Shown piece after piece: positions 7,138 to 14,626 of a stretch of 26,224 bases of DNA. The notes under the pieces were generated by a model. That model did not search any database. It was not told the origin of the DNA and worked only from the letters and a program-made list of their open reading frames with translations. The position numbers and the translations under genes are program-made. The stretch is taken from NCBI GenBank assembly GCA_016717225.1, contig JADKGB010000036.1, forward strand, positions 1-26,224, in the 5' to 3' direction. Source of the stretch: Flavobacteriales bacterium (GTDB taxonomy: Bacteria; Bacteroidota; Bacteroidia; Flavobacteriales_F; PHOS-HE28). The stretch's first letter is position 1. Every line of letters begins with the position of its first letter.

Positions 7138-10100
7138 GGTTCTTCTCCGATCGTTTCGCACTGCCAATGCCCTTTCTCCTTGCGCTCCTGCTTACGCGCG
7201 GGAGCTCCTGCCTTTTTCGCTGCGATCATTTTTGCGATGATCCGTTCACGTTCGGCACGAACGGTATTTCGTAACTCAGCATCTGCTCTTCGATCGAAGC
7301 GGCGCACACCATCCACGAACGTCAGTTCCGCTTTGGCATCAATGCCCATCGGATCCGCGTTCCACAACACAATGTCCGCGTCTTTACCTACCTCCACCGA
7401 GCCCATGTGCGAGTCAAGACGCAGGGCTTTCGCAGCATTCAATGTCACCATCTTCCAGGCGCTCTCTGGAGATACACCACCGTACTTCATGGCTTTGGCC
7501 GCCTCTTGGTTCAGGCGACGGCTCATCTCCGCATCATCGCTGTTCACGCACACGTTCACCCCTTGCTCTTGCAACAGCGCCGCGTTATAAGGAATGGCAT
7601 CGGCCACTTCCATTTTGTACGCCCACCAATCGCTGAAGGTGCTCGCATTCACACCATGTGCTTTCATTTTAGCGGTAACCTTGTATCCTTCAAGGATGTG
7701 TGTGAATGTCTGTATTTTGAATCCCATACTGTCGGCAACCTCCATCAACATCGCGACCTCGCTTTGCACGTAGCTATGACAAGTGATGAAACGTGTACGA
7801 TCGAGGATCTCCGCCAGCGCATCCAGTTCAAGATCACGCCGAGGCCTTGATCCTTCTCGCGCGTCGGACAAAACTGGACCCTTGGTGGTTTTCGCGTTCT
7901 TCCGACCGGGCTTGGGCGCTGATGCATTAAACGCGTTCCATTCCAGCTTGTATTCTTTGGCACGGTAGAACGCGTCGTACATCAACTGCTCCACGCCCAT
8001 ACGGGTCTGGGGAAAGCGGCTCCCCCGATCTCCCCAGTTGCTCTGTTTCACATTCTCGCCCAAAGCGAACTTGATGAACCCGGATGAACCAGCAATGTGC
8101 ATTTGGTCGGCGCTCTGGCCCCAACGCAGCTTGATCAATGAGCTTTGCCCACCAATGGCATTCGCACTGCCATGCAATTGCTGGATGGCGACGACCCCAC
8201 CACTGAGGTTGCGATAAAGATCCACATCGTCCGGATCCACCACATCACCCATGCGCACCTCGGCGGTAATTGATTGGGATCCTTCGTTCACCCCACGTTC
8301 AATGGCGATGTGCGAATGCTCATCGATAATACCACAGGTCAAATGCTTGCCCGTTGCATCGATCTCTAGAAAAGAAGGTTTGCGCTTTCCGGAGAATAGC
8401 CCATCAACGTTCAACCGCTCACCCACTCCGATAATGCGGCCACCACTGATACACACATCGGCCTTGGGCAAAATACCCAAGGCCCCATTGGTCCAAACGG
8501 TCGCGTTGCGGAAGACGATCGCTTCTGTATCGGGCAGCATGGGCAACCCATAGGCCCCCAACGGATACCAGACATTCCCTGTGGGTGTCGACCACAGACT
8601 ATCCAAGGCATCGGTCTTCTTTTCTTTCTTCTCCTTGGATACATATGCGCTCTGCCGCACTGCACTCCACGCGATCCATTCACCACCGGGCAATTGGCCT
8701 TGGCCATCCCAAATAGCTCCGCGGTCGTGTACGACCCCATTCAACCTCACGAGCCCTTTGAACCCAATTTTTTCTCCCTCGAAAACAAGGGTCACGGCAC
8801 CGCGTTCCATCTTGAATGAGGCCTTCACGTGGGCACTGTCGTTCCCAGGCAACGCCACATCGGCCTCGGGTCGTTGAGATTCGCCAGACACCTTCAACTT
8901 CAGGATGGAACTGCGCAGATTGAGGTCGAACGTGCCGCGCGGATCTTCGCCAGGGATCGCGTTCTGAACAAAGCGCTTACCGGCCACCCATGTTTCATGC
9001 ACCACGTTCTTGGGGCTCAGAAGATGATGTGAACAGATCACCAGGTTGGCCAACATGCCTGGCCTGATCGCCCCTACCAGGTCTTGCATACCATACAACT
9101 GCGCAGGAACAGTGGTAAGCGCGGCAATGGCCACAGAGCTGTCCAGTCCGCACTTGATCATCCGCCGAAGAGAAGCCCACATGGATCCCACATCCTTCAA
9201 CCCTTGCGTAGTGAAAGCGAACCTGCCACCCGCTTCAGCGATGCGCGGTGCATTGGTGGGAGCCAACTCCCAATGTTTGAGTTTGGCAAGACTTACTTCC
9301 AACGCTTCGAAAGGATCTTCCACATCATAGGCTTCCGGAAGGGCGATGGGCAGGATGAGCGGACGATCATCCGCCAGGATGTCCGCAAGGCGAGCGTACT
9401 CGTCACCGCTTCCTTTAACGATGCAGCGGAATCCGAATTCCCGAGCGATCGAAGAGATACGCAACACATCGTTCCGGTTGCTCGCTTCGAATACCAGCGG
9501 TAAATTGAGTTGATCGTTCAAGGCCTGCAGATCCGCGTCGCTCTGTTCAAGCTTGCCCGCCGCACTGTACCAACGTGCATCATAGAATGTCTGGCGCAGC
9601 AGCGCGATACTACCCGTTAGGGAGTTGGGGTAGGCTTCTCTGCTGGTGCCCTTGCGGAAAGAGAACTGAGCTGAGGTACGCGGCGAAATAACATCCTCGC
9701 TGGCGGTGAGCCCTGTAAGAGAAACCGTGCAAGACGTTCCGCGGGCGACGCCATCCATTCGGTGCGCAATCACGGTTGTAAATCCCTGGGCGCGCAGGCT
9801 GGCAGCCTTGTCTTCATCATAGATGTACAATTGATCGGCCCGGGTACTCGGGCGAATAGCGGGATTCCAGAAACGAGCACCAAGGGGGTTTTCCTCTTTG
9901 CCCCGTTCAGCCTTCGGCATTCCGAAGTCCGAATAAGGCTCCACCAAGCCGGGCCAAACGTGCAACCCTTTCAAGTCATACTGAACAGCACCTGCTGGAA
10001 CCGTAACACGCTCACCCACTGCGACGATCCGATCATCCAACACCAATATGGTCGCATCGGTAAGCACCTCGCCAGCTGAGGGGTGCACTGTGGCATGGAC

Positions 10101-10226
10101 AAAGGCGGTGATAACGCCCAGCTTCGTAGCTGGCCCGTTCACCGGTGCGTTCACCTGCGCAAAAGAAAAAAGTGAGCCGCCAAGAGCACCAACGAACAAA
10201 AGGCTGCGCAGCGAGGAATAAAGCAT
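7134..10226 (-). CDS. Secreted tandem amidohydrolase protein, 1030 residues
   Basis: An N-terminal signal peptide ends near FSFAQ. The protein then holds two amidohydrolase modules in a row. The first (about 30-430) has the fold signature VHPSAGEVLTDATILVLDDRIVAVG but WPGLVEPYSDFG in place of HxH. The second (about 570-1000) is complete: IIDEHSHIA near residue 635, CHSYVQ near 815, FTHILEGY near 845 and NSDDAEMSRR near 895 supply the His, His, His and Asp ligands of imidazolonepropionase-like enzymes. LRLDSHMGSVEVGKDADIVLW is the conserved C-terminal block. The tail is Lys/Arg-rich. The substrate is unknown; periplasmic or exported hydrolysis of a cyclic amide or peptide is plausible. The gene is intact and overlaps the next gene by ATGA. 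The start is ATG at 10226. Confidence 0.9.
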   Translation of the reverse strand: MLYSSLRSLLFVGALGGSLFSFAQVNAPVNGPATKLGVITAFVHATVHPSAGEVLTDATILVLDDRIVAVGERVTVPAGAVQYDLKGLHVWPGLVEPYSDFGMPKAERGKEENPLGARFWNPAIRPSTRADQLYIYDEDKAASLRAQGFTTVIAHRMDGVARGTSCTVSLTGLTASEDVISPRTSAQFSFRKGTSREAYPNSLTGSIALLRQTFYDARWYSAAGKLEQSDADLQALNDQLNLPLVFEASNRNDVLRISSIAREFGFRCIVKGSGDEYARLADILADDRPLILPIALPEAYDVEDPFEALEVSLAKLKHWELAPTNAPRIAEAGGRFAFTTQGLKDVGSMWASLRRMIKCGLDSSVAIAALTTVPAQLYGMQDLVGAIRPGMLANLVICSHHLLSPKNVVHETWVAGKRFVQNAIPGEDPRGTFDLNLRSSILKLKVSGESQRPEADVALPGNDSAHVKASFKMERGAVTLVFEGEKIGFKGLVRLNGVVHDRGAIWDGQGQLPGGEWIAWSAVRQSAYVSKEKKEKKTDALDSLWSTPTGNVWYPLGAYGLPMLPDTEAIVFRNATVWTNGALGILPKADVCISGGRIIGVGERLNVDGLFSGKRKPSFLEIDATGKHLTCGIIDEHSHIAIERGVNEGSQSITAEVRMGDVVDPDDVDLYRNLSGGVVAIQQLHGSANAIGGQSSLIKLRWGQSADQMHIAGSSGFIKFALGENVKQSNWGDRGSRFPQTRMGVEQLMYDAFYRAKEYKLEWNAFNASAPKPGRKNAKTTKGPVLSDAREGSRPRRDLELDALAEILDRTRFITCHSYVQSEVAMLMEVADSMGFKIQTFTHILEGYKVTAKMKAHGVNASTFSDWWAYKMEVADAIPYNAALLQEQGVNVCVNSDDAEMSRRLNQEAAKAMKYGGVSPESAWKMVTLNAAKALRLDSHMGSVEVGKDADIVLWNADPMGIDAKAELTFVDGVRRFDRRADAELRNTVRAERERIIAKMIAAKKAGAPARKQERKEKGHWQCETIGEEP

Positions 10227-10231
10227 CGCGG

Positions 10232-10239
10232 CGAATGTA
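10232..10239 (-). promoter_or_regulatory. -7-like element for the amidohydrolase pair
   Basis: TACATTCG on the minus strand, 5 nt before the ATG at 10226. It matches TAnnTTCG exactly, and the same octamer precedes the ABC exporter gene at 19066-19073. Such spacing implies a nearly leaderless transcript. Confidence 0.4.
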
Positions 10240-10298
10240 GAACCGTTACCGATGTCTTCGGGCTTCGGGTGTGGGCAATGCGGAACGGACCAGCAGTC

Positions 10299-10306
10299 TA
10301 CATTTG
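10299..10306 (+). promoter_or_regulatory. Bacteroidota -7 element for the cytochrome/hflX genes
   Basis: TACATTTG is a perfect TAnnTTTG match 25 nt before the ATG at 10332, in the 105-bp divergent spacer. No clear -33 TTG element is seen at the expected distance. Confidence 0.45.
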
Positions 10307-10331
10307 ACCTGATCCAACTGACCCCTGTTCC

Positions 10332-10802
10332 ATGGACGGTGAATTCGATTTGCTACGGCTCTTTCACAGCATACTTCGCTGGCTTGTTCTGTTATCCGTT
10401 TCAAGCGCCGGTGTGATCGCGTTGGTCGGATACATCCGGAAGCAGCCCATCATCGTTTGGGAACGATCGCTCACGATACTGGCCATGGTGTTGTGCCATG
10501 TGCAGTTGGTAGTTGGCCTCGCCCTGTATGCGGTGAAGTACAAAAGCTACACGTTGCTCACCCCACGCGGCTTCCAATCATCGCTTTCCTCTTCGGTGAT
10601 CCGCTATTGGAAATACGAGCATATCGCCATGATGATCATCGTGATCGCCCTCGTAACGATCGGGCGCATGGTGAGCAAGAAGGCCAAAACCGAACCCGGC
10701 AAGCAACTGCGCATCGCCATCTTCTATCTGATCGCCTTGTTGCTTATGATCATGATGATGCCCTGGCCATTCCGGGAAGGCGTTGGACGATCATGGCTAT
10801 GA
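10332..10802 (+). CDS. Small cytochrome-b-like four-helix membrane protein
   Basis: The 156-residue protein shows about four hydrophobic segments (roughly 15-33, 46-66, 96-112 and 125-143). Histidines lie at residue 12 (LFHSILRW), 56 (VLCHVQLVVG) and 97 (KYEHIAMM), at helix positions where they could bind heme b. The His-then-Arg/Trp pattern and the length match small membrane proteins of Bacteroidota annotated as cytochrome b-like, but heme binding is inferred, not shown. It overlaps the following cytochrome c lipoprotein gene, so the two may form a membrane redox pair. The intact frame ends at 10802. Confidence 0.65.
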   Translation: MDGEFDLLRLFHSILRWLVLLSVSSAGVIALVGYIRKQPIIVWERSLTILAMVLCHVQLVVGLALYAVKYKSYTLLTPRGFQSSLSSSVIRYWKYEHIAMMIIVIALVTIGRMVSKKAKTEPGKQLRIAIFYLIALLLMIMMMPWPFREGVGRSWL

Positions 10803-11125
10803 TGCGCTCAGTTCTCATCCTTGCTGTGGCATTCGGTATGGTGCTGGCGTGCGGTGATTCCCCCGTGGAAGTCGCTGCACAAGGGCGTGCCCCTTCGGAG
10901 GGCCAGATCCTCTTCAACACGCAGTGTGCGTTGTGCCACGGCCGTAAAGGCGACCTGGGGCTAAATGGAGCGAAAGATCTCACCCTGAGTATTATGAAGC
11001 GTGAAGAGATGATCGCATTGGTCAACAACGGCAAAGGCGCCATGATGGGGTACAAGACCATGCTGAGCAAGAAAGAGATCGAAGCCGTTGTGGACCATGT
11101 GATCACGTTGCGCAAGCCGGCATGA
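10793..11125 (+). CDS. Cytochrome c lipoprotein
   Basis: The start may be ATG 10793, or 10799 in ATGA overlap with the preceding stop. Its signal RSVLILAVAFGMVLAC ends in a lipobox (VLAC) with Cys20, so a lipid-anchored periplasmic location is expected. QCALCHG (44-50) is a single CxxCH heme c site. A downstream Met-rich segment GAMMGYKTM (82-90) offers the axial Met. At 110 residues it is a typical class I mono-heme domain, ending in SKKEIEAVVDHVITL. It overlaps the genes on both sides by a few bases, indicating one transcript with translational coupling. It probably carries electrons for, or from, the adjacent cytochrome-b-like protein. Confidence 0.88.
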   Translation: MAMMRSVLILAVAFGMVLACGDSPVEVAAQGRAPSEGQILFNTQCALCHGRKGDLGLNGAKDLTLSIMKREEMIALVNNGKGAMMGYKTMLSKKEIEAVVDHVITLRKPA

Positions 11126-12357
11126 TCGATCTGAAGGAGACACGCCTGAAGGGAGAAACCGCTGTGTTGATCAGCGTGATCCACGACGAGCAGAATGCCG
11201 AGCAAGTGCAGGAATACCTCGATGAGCTCGAATTCCTGGCGAGCACGGCGGACATACGCGCGGTGAAGCGGTTCACGCAAAGGCTTCACCGACCCGACGG
11301 CCATAGTTATGTGGGCAGTGGCAAATTGAACGAGATAAAGGCGTGGATGGAGGCGAATGGCGGTGATATGGTGATCTTCGACTATGAACTTTCACCCGCC
11401 AAGCAGCGCAACGTGGAGAAGGAACTCGGCCGGCCGGTCTTGGATCGGCCACGTTTGATACTGGACATCTTCGCCCGACGCGCACGGACCAGTCATGCCA
11501 AAACGCAGGTGGAATTGGCTCAATACCAGTACATGCTGCCTCGCCTCACCAAGTTGTGGACCCACTTGGAGCGACAGCGCGGTGGTACCGGCACGCGGGG
11601 CGGGGCGGGTGAAAAAGAGATCGAGACCGATCGGCGCTTGGTACGTGATCGTATCGCTTTGCTGAAGGGCCAGCTCAAGGACATCGATCGGCAGATGGCC
11701 ACCCAACGCGGCAATCGTGGCAAGATGGTGCGGGTAGCCTTGGTGGGCTATACCAATGTGGGCAAGAGCACCCTGATGAACGTGTTGAGCAAGAGCGATG
11801 TGTTCGCGGAGAACAAGCTTTTCGCCACGCTGGATACCACCGTGCGCAAGGTGGTACTGGGCAACTTGCCGTTCCTTCTAAGCGACACCGTGGGCTTCAT
11901 CCGCAAACTGCCCACACAATTGATCGAGAGTTTCAAGAGCACGTTGGATGAAACGCGCGAAGCGGATCTGCTGCTGCATATTGTAGACATCAGTCACCAC
12001 AACTTCGAAGAGCAGTACAACACGGTAAAAAGCACGTTGGCTGAGATAGGTGCTGGCGGCAAACCGGTGATCGTGGTCTTCAACAAGATCGATGCGTATA
12101 CCCCCGCTGCTCATGACCCGCATGACCTGGCCCCCAAACGGCCTGACCAGTTCACGCTCGCGGAAATGCAGGAAACATGGATGTCACGCATGAACGACCA
12201 GGACTGCATGTTCATCAGTGCGGTTCGAAAAGACAATGTGGATGCCCTGCGCAAGCTCATGTACGAGCGGGTGAAGTCGATACACCTTACGCGGTATCCG
12301 TACGAAAAGGACTTGCTCTACCAGGGTTGGATGGAAGAGGGTGAAAGTGCCGAGTAG
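11122..12357 (+). CDS. hflX: GTPase HflX
   Basis: HflX is a ribosome-associated GTPase that splits stalled 70S ribosomes under stress. The N-terminal HflX domain is recognised by GSGKLNEIKAW (66-76), FDYELSPAKQRNVEKEL (86-102) and ILDIFARRARTSHAKTQVEL (113-132). The glycine-rich linker RGGTGTRGGAGEKEIETDRR follows. The G domain has G1 GYTNVGKST (209-217), G2 TT (239-240), G3 DTVG (255-258) and G4 NKID (321-324). The length of 411 residues is usual. The ATG overlaps the cytochrome c stop as ATGA, an unusual coupling of a translation GTPase to redox genes. The frame is intact. Confidence 0.97.
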   Translation: MIDLKETRLKGETAVLISVIHDEQNAEQVQEYLDELEFLASTADIRAVKRFTQRLHRPDGHSYVGSGKLNEIKAWMEANGGDMVIFDYELSPAKQRNVEKELGRPVLDRPRLILDIFARRARTSHAKTQVELAQYQYMLPRLTKLWTHLERQRGGTGTRGGAGEKEIETDRRLVRDRIALLKGQLKDIDRQMATQRGNRGKMVRVALVGYTNVGKSTLMNVLSKSDVFAENKLFATLDTTVRKVVLGNLPFLLSDTVGFIRKLPTQLIESFKSTLDETREADLLLHIVDISHHNFEEQYNTVKSTLAEIGAGGKPVIVVFNKIDAYTPAAHDPHDLAPKRPDQFTLAEMQETWMSRMNDQDCMFISAVRKDNVDALRKLMYERVKSIHLTRYPYEKDLLYQGWMEEGESAE

Positions 12358-12386
12358 CACACCTTATCTCAGGGGGATTTTCGGCA

Positions 12387-12394
12387 CAACTTCG
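12387..12394 (+). promoter_or_regulatory. -7-like element for the surface-glycan module
   Basis: CAACTTCG, one mismatch from TAnnTTCG, lies 4 nt before the ATG at 12399 in the 41-bp spacer after hflX. Spacing matches the other putative short-leader promoters in this window. Confidence 0.3.
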
Positions 12395-12398
12395 CACG

Positions 12399-13526
12399 AT
12401 GATCAGCGGTCGGTCCTTGCCCATTGATGTACTTCGCGGGATAGCCATCATTCTTGTGCTGTTCCGGCATCACACCTTTTGGCTTCCGCTCCAGAACATG
12501 GGCTGGATAGGTGTGGACCTGTTCTTCGTTCTCAGTGGTTATCTGGTTTCTGGCCTGCTATTCAAAGAGTTTTTGAAGCACGGGGACATCAAGCCCTGGA
12601 GATTCTTGATACGCAGAGGCTTCAAGATCTACCCAACGTTCTATGCATTGCTACCGTTCGCGATCCTCATCAACATCAAGAACGATTTCTTCTTCCCCAT
12701 CGGCTTGCTGTCCGAGATCATCTTCATGCAGAACTACCTCTTTGGGTTCGGCTGGTGGCCATTCACGATCACGTGGTCGCTCGCCATTGAGGAGCACTTC
12801 TACTTCGCTTTGTGTTTCGTTCTGTTGGTCGCTTCGCGACGAGGCGATCTGGCCAGGAAAAGCATACCACGTTGTATCCTGGGGCTTATGGTTATTTGTC
12901 TTGGCCTTCGGTTGTTCTCCAACTACGTGTACCCGTTGGTGTTGGGGGGGGGGGATACAATGCAAGCACACTTCACCAACACGCATTTCCGCTTCGATGC
13001 TTTGTTAGGCGGTGTGCTCATTGCTTGGTTCGAGTGTTTCCAACCGAACGATCTACAGGCTTTTGTAATTCGCCTGAGGCGTTGGATACCTTGGACGATA
13101 CCGGTGCTGCTGTCCTTCACTCCATTCCTCGATGGCACTTCATCCCTTTTTGTAATGACATGGGGCTTCACCTGTATCTATATCGCCTTCGGGGCACTTT
13201 TGTCCTACGTGCTTATCGTACCCGCTATTCCGAACAATATCCTCTCTCGAGCCATCGGTTCCATCGGCCAGTGGAGCTATTCCATTTACTTGGTCCATGT
13301 GTTCGTGCTCGCATGGTTCTTGAAGTTGCCTGCAGTGGTGGATCTGCTTGGCACATCCGACCTAGTGCAATTCCCCATCTACTTCATCTTGAGCATTGCT
13401 TTGGGCGCTGGCATTTCAACTACTTGGGAGCGCTATTTCTTGATCTTACGGGATCGCTATTTCCCTTCCCGAAATTTGGTCGCAATACATCAAGAGCGGT
13501 CAACAATATCACGTAGGCATTCCTGA
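12399..13526 (+). CDS. Acyltransferase 3 family membrane protein (OafA/YrhL-like), with an internal G11 tract
   Basis: The 375-residue protein has about ten hydrophobic segments and the acyltransferase-3 hallmarks: PIDVLRGIAI (8-17), the FRHH site (22-25), WIGVDLFFVLSGYL (36-49), the RR..KIYPTF block and WSLAIEEHFYF (126-136). These enzymes move acyl groups, usually acetyl, across the inner membrane onto surface polysaccharides such as O-antigen. An uninterrupted run of 11 G at 12944-12954 encodes Gly183-185 between transmembrane segments. Change by one base would truncate the protein at about 202 residues (G10) or replace its C-terminal half with nonsense, ending at 13516 (G12). It heads a four-gene module of glycan-modifying functions. 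Confidence 0.92.
   Translation: MISGRSLPIDVLRGIAIILVLFRHHTFWLPLQNMGWIGVDLFFVLSGYLVSGLLFKEFLKHGDIKPWRFLIRRGFKIYPTFYALLPFAILINIKNDFFFPIGLLSEIIFMQNYLFGFGWWPFTITWSLAIEEHFYFALCFVLLVASRRGDLARKSIPRCILGLMVICLGLRLFSNYVYPLVLGGGDTMQAHFTNTHFRFDALLGGVLIAWFECFQPNDLQAFVIRLRRWIPWTIPVLLSFTPFLDGTSSLFVMTWGFTCIYIAFGALLSYVLIVPAIPNNILSRAIGSIGQWSYSIYLVHVFVLAWFLKLPAVVDLLGTSDLVQFPIYFILSIALGAGISTTWERYFLILRDRYFPSRNLVAIHQERSTISRRHS
12944..12954 (+). repeat. Homopolymer of 11 G inside the acyltransferase gene
   Basis: Eleven consecutive G bases, spanning the end of Leu182 to Asp186. The present length keeps the frame open. It is the longest homopolymer noticed in the window and sits in the part of the contig where all reading frames are intact. 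It is a candidate slipped-strand mispairing site for on/off expression. Confidence 0.9.
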
Positions 13527-13690
13527 AACGGCCTTATGGCACCAGGATCCACACCCGCGCGAAGAGCGAACTCCTTGGACTTCCACTACCATTCAGGGTG
13601 CATTCGATCTACACCCAAAACACATATTGGATCGGACCTGCGATCTAACTTGTGCGCCCCTTGGATCCGAGCAAACCTGTCGCCACCACG

Positions 13691-14626
13691 ATGCCATTGA
13701 AGGTCTGCATTGTCGCGCCGTGCTTCAATGAGGCCGCTATCGGGCCGCGTTTCTTGGCTGAATTGGAACAGGTGCTGGGCTCGCTCGGTTCACCGTGTAC
13801 AATACTCATTGTGGATGATGGGTCCACGGATGGAACCGTTGGAGTTTTATCGAACTACAAGAGCCGCGCACCGAACGTACGGGTGGAGGTGCTTGCCCTG
13901 CCGTACAACATGGGTCATCAACAAGCGATCTACCAAGGATTGCTCGCAGCCTCAGAAGGCGAATACGATCGATTCGTGGTCATGGATTCCGACGGGGAGG
14001 ATGACCCGCAAGCCATACCTGCGGCCCTAGCGAAAGAGGCGTCAATAGTTCTCATCGCACGTGGCAAACGCCAGGAAGCGTGGTGGTTCAAACTCGGATA
14101 CTTCATCTATCGCAAATTGTTCCGTTTGGTAACCAGCCGGTCCATGAGTTTCGGGAACTACTCAGTGATCGACCGCAGGATCCTCCAAGCGGTTTTGGAC
14201 AAGGGTTTCACGCATTACGCAGCCTTCTTGTCGAAACAGAAAGCCACAACGACCACACTGGTCAGCGACCGACGAGCGCGTATGGATGGTCGTTCCAAAA
14301 TGGGGTTCAAGAGCTTGTCCATACATGCGTTCAAATCCTTGATCGAATACGGCGATGAAGTGCTGGCGCTTCTGCTCAAGGGCTTTTTCGGCCTTGCTGT
14401 GCTATCCTCGGGTAGCATCGCCTACATCCTGTACGAGAAGTTGTTCACCAACAACGCGATACCGGGATGGGCAAGCACGTTGATCGCATCGCTATTGAAT
14501 TGCACCTTGCTTTGCTTGGGCTTCTTCGCCATGGGCTTGCTATTGTCGCAAACGGGGGTTCGCAGAGTTGGATCCAGAAGAGCCGCTTCTGTGGCCGAAC
14601 GACCCTCATCGGATGAACATTCCTGA
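13691..14626 (+). CDS. Family 2 glycosyltransferase, GtrB/DPM1-like (polyprenyl-phosphate sugar transferase)
   Basis: The enzyme is predicted to load a sugar from a nucleotide donor onto polyprenyl phosphate at the inner membrane. The GT-A domain starts KVCIVAPCFNEAA and has VDDGSTDG (41-48) and the metal-binding MDSDGEDDP (98-106). LPYNMGHQQAIYQGL and SFGNYSVIDRR are also typical. Two C-terminal membrane helices follow (GFFGLAVLSSGSIAYIL and ASLLNCTLLCLGFFAMGLLL), as in GtrB/ArnC/DPM proteins. ATG 13691 is preferred over the upstream GTG at 13652 because the fold starts directly after it; that gives 311 residues. The preceding 165-bp spacer shows no other gene. It overlaps the start of the next gene, which probably uses its product. 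Confidence 0.9.
   Translation: MPLKVCIVAPCFNEAAIGPRFLAELEQVLGSLGSPCTILIVDDGSTDGTVGVLSNYKSRAPNVRVEVLALPYNMGHQQAIYQGLLAASEGEYDRFVVMDSDGEDDPQAIPAALAKEASIVLIARGKRQEAWWFKLGYFIYRKLFRLVTSRSMSFGNYSVIDRRILQAVLDKGFTHYAAFLSKQKATTTTLVSDRRARMDGRSKMGFKSLSIHAFKSLIEYGDEVLALLLKGFFGLAVLSSGSIAYILYEKLFTNNAIPGWASTLIASLLNCTLLCLGFFAMGLLLSQTGVRRVGSRRAASVAERPSSDEHS

Noticed and set aside
6007..7590. A 527-codon plus-strand open frame
   Set aside because: It is antisense to two clearly recognised amidohydrolase genes, crosses their junction, and shows no family motif; a by-product of codon bias in GC-rich DNA.
12812..13516. A 234-codon open frame in the +2 phase of the acyltransferase gene
   Set aside because: No recognisable protein features. 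It matters only as the frame that would be read after a one-base gain in the G11 tract.
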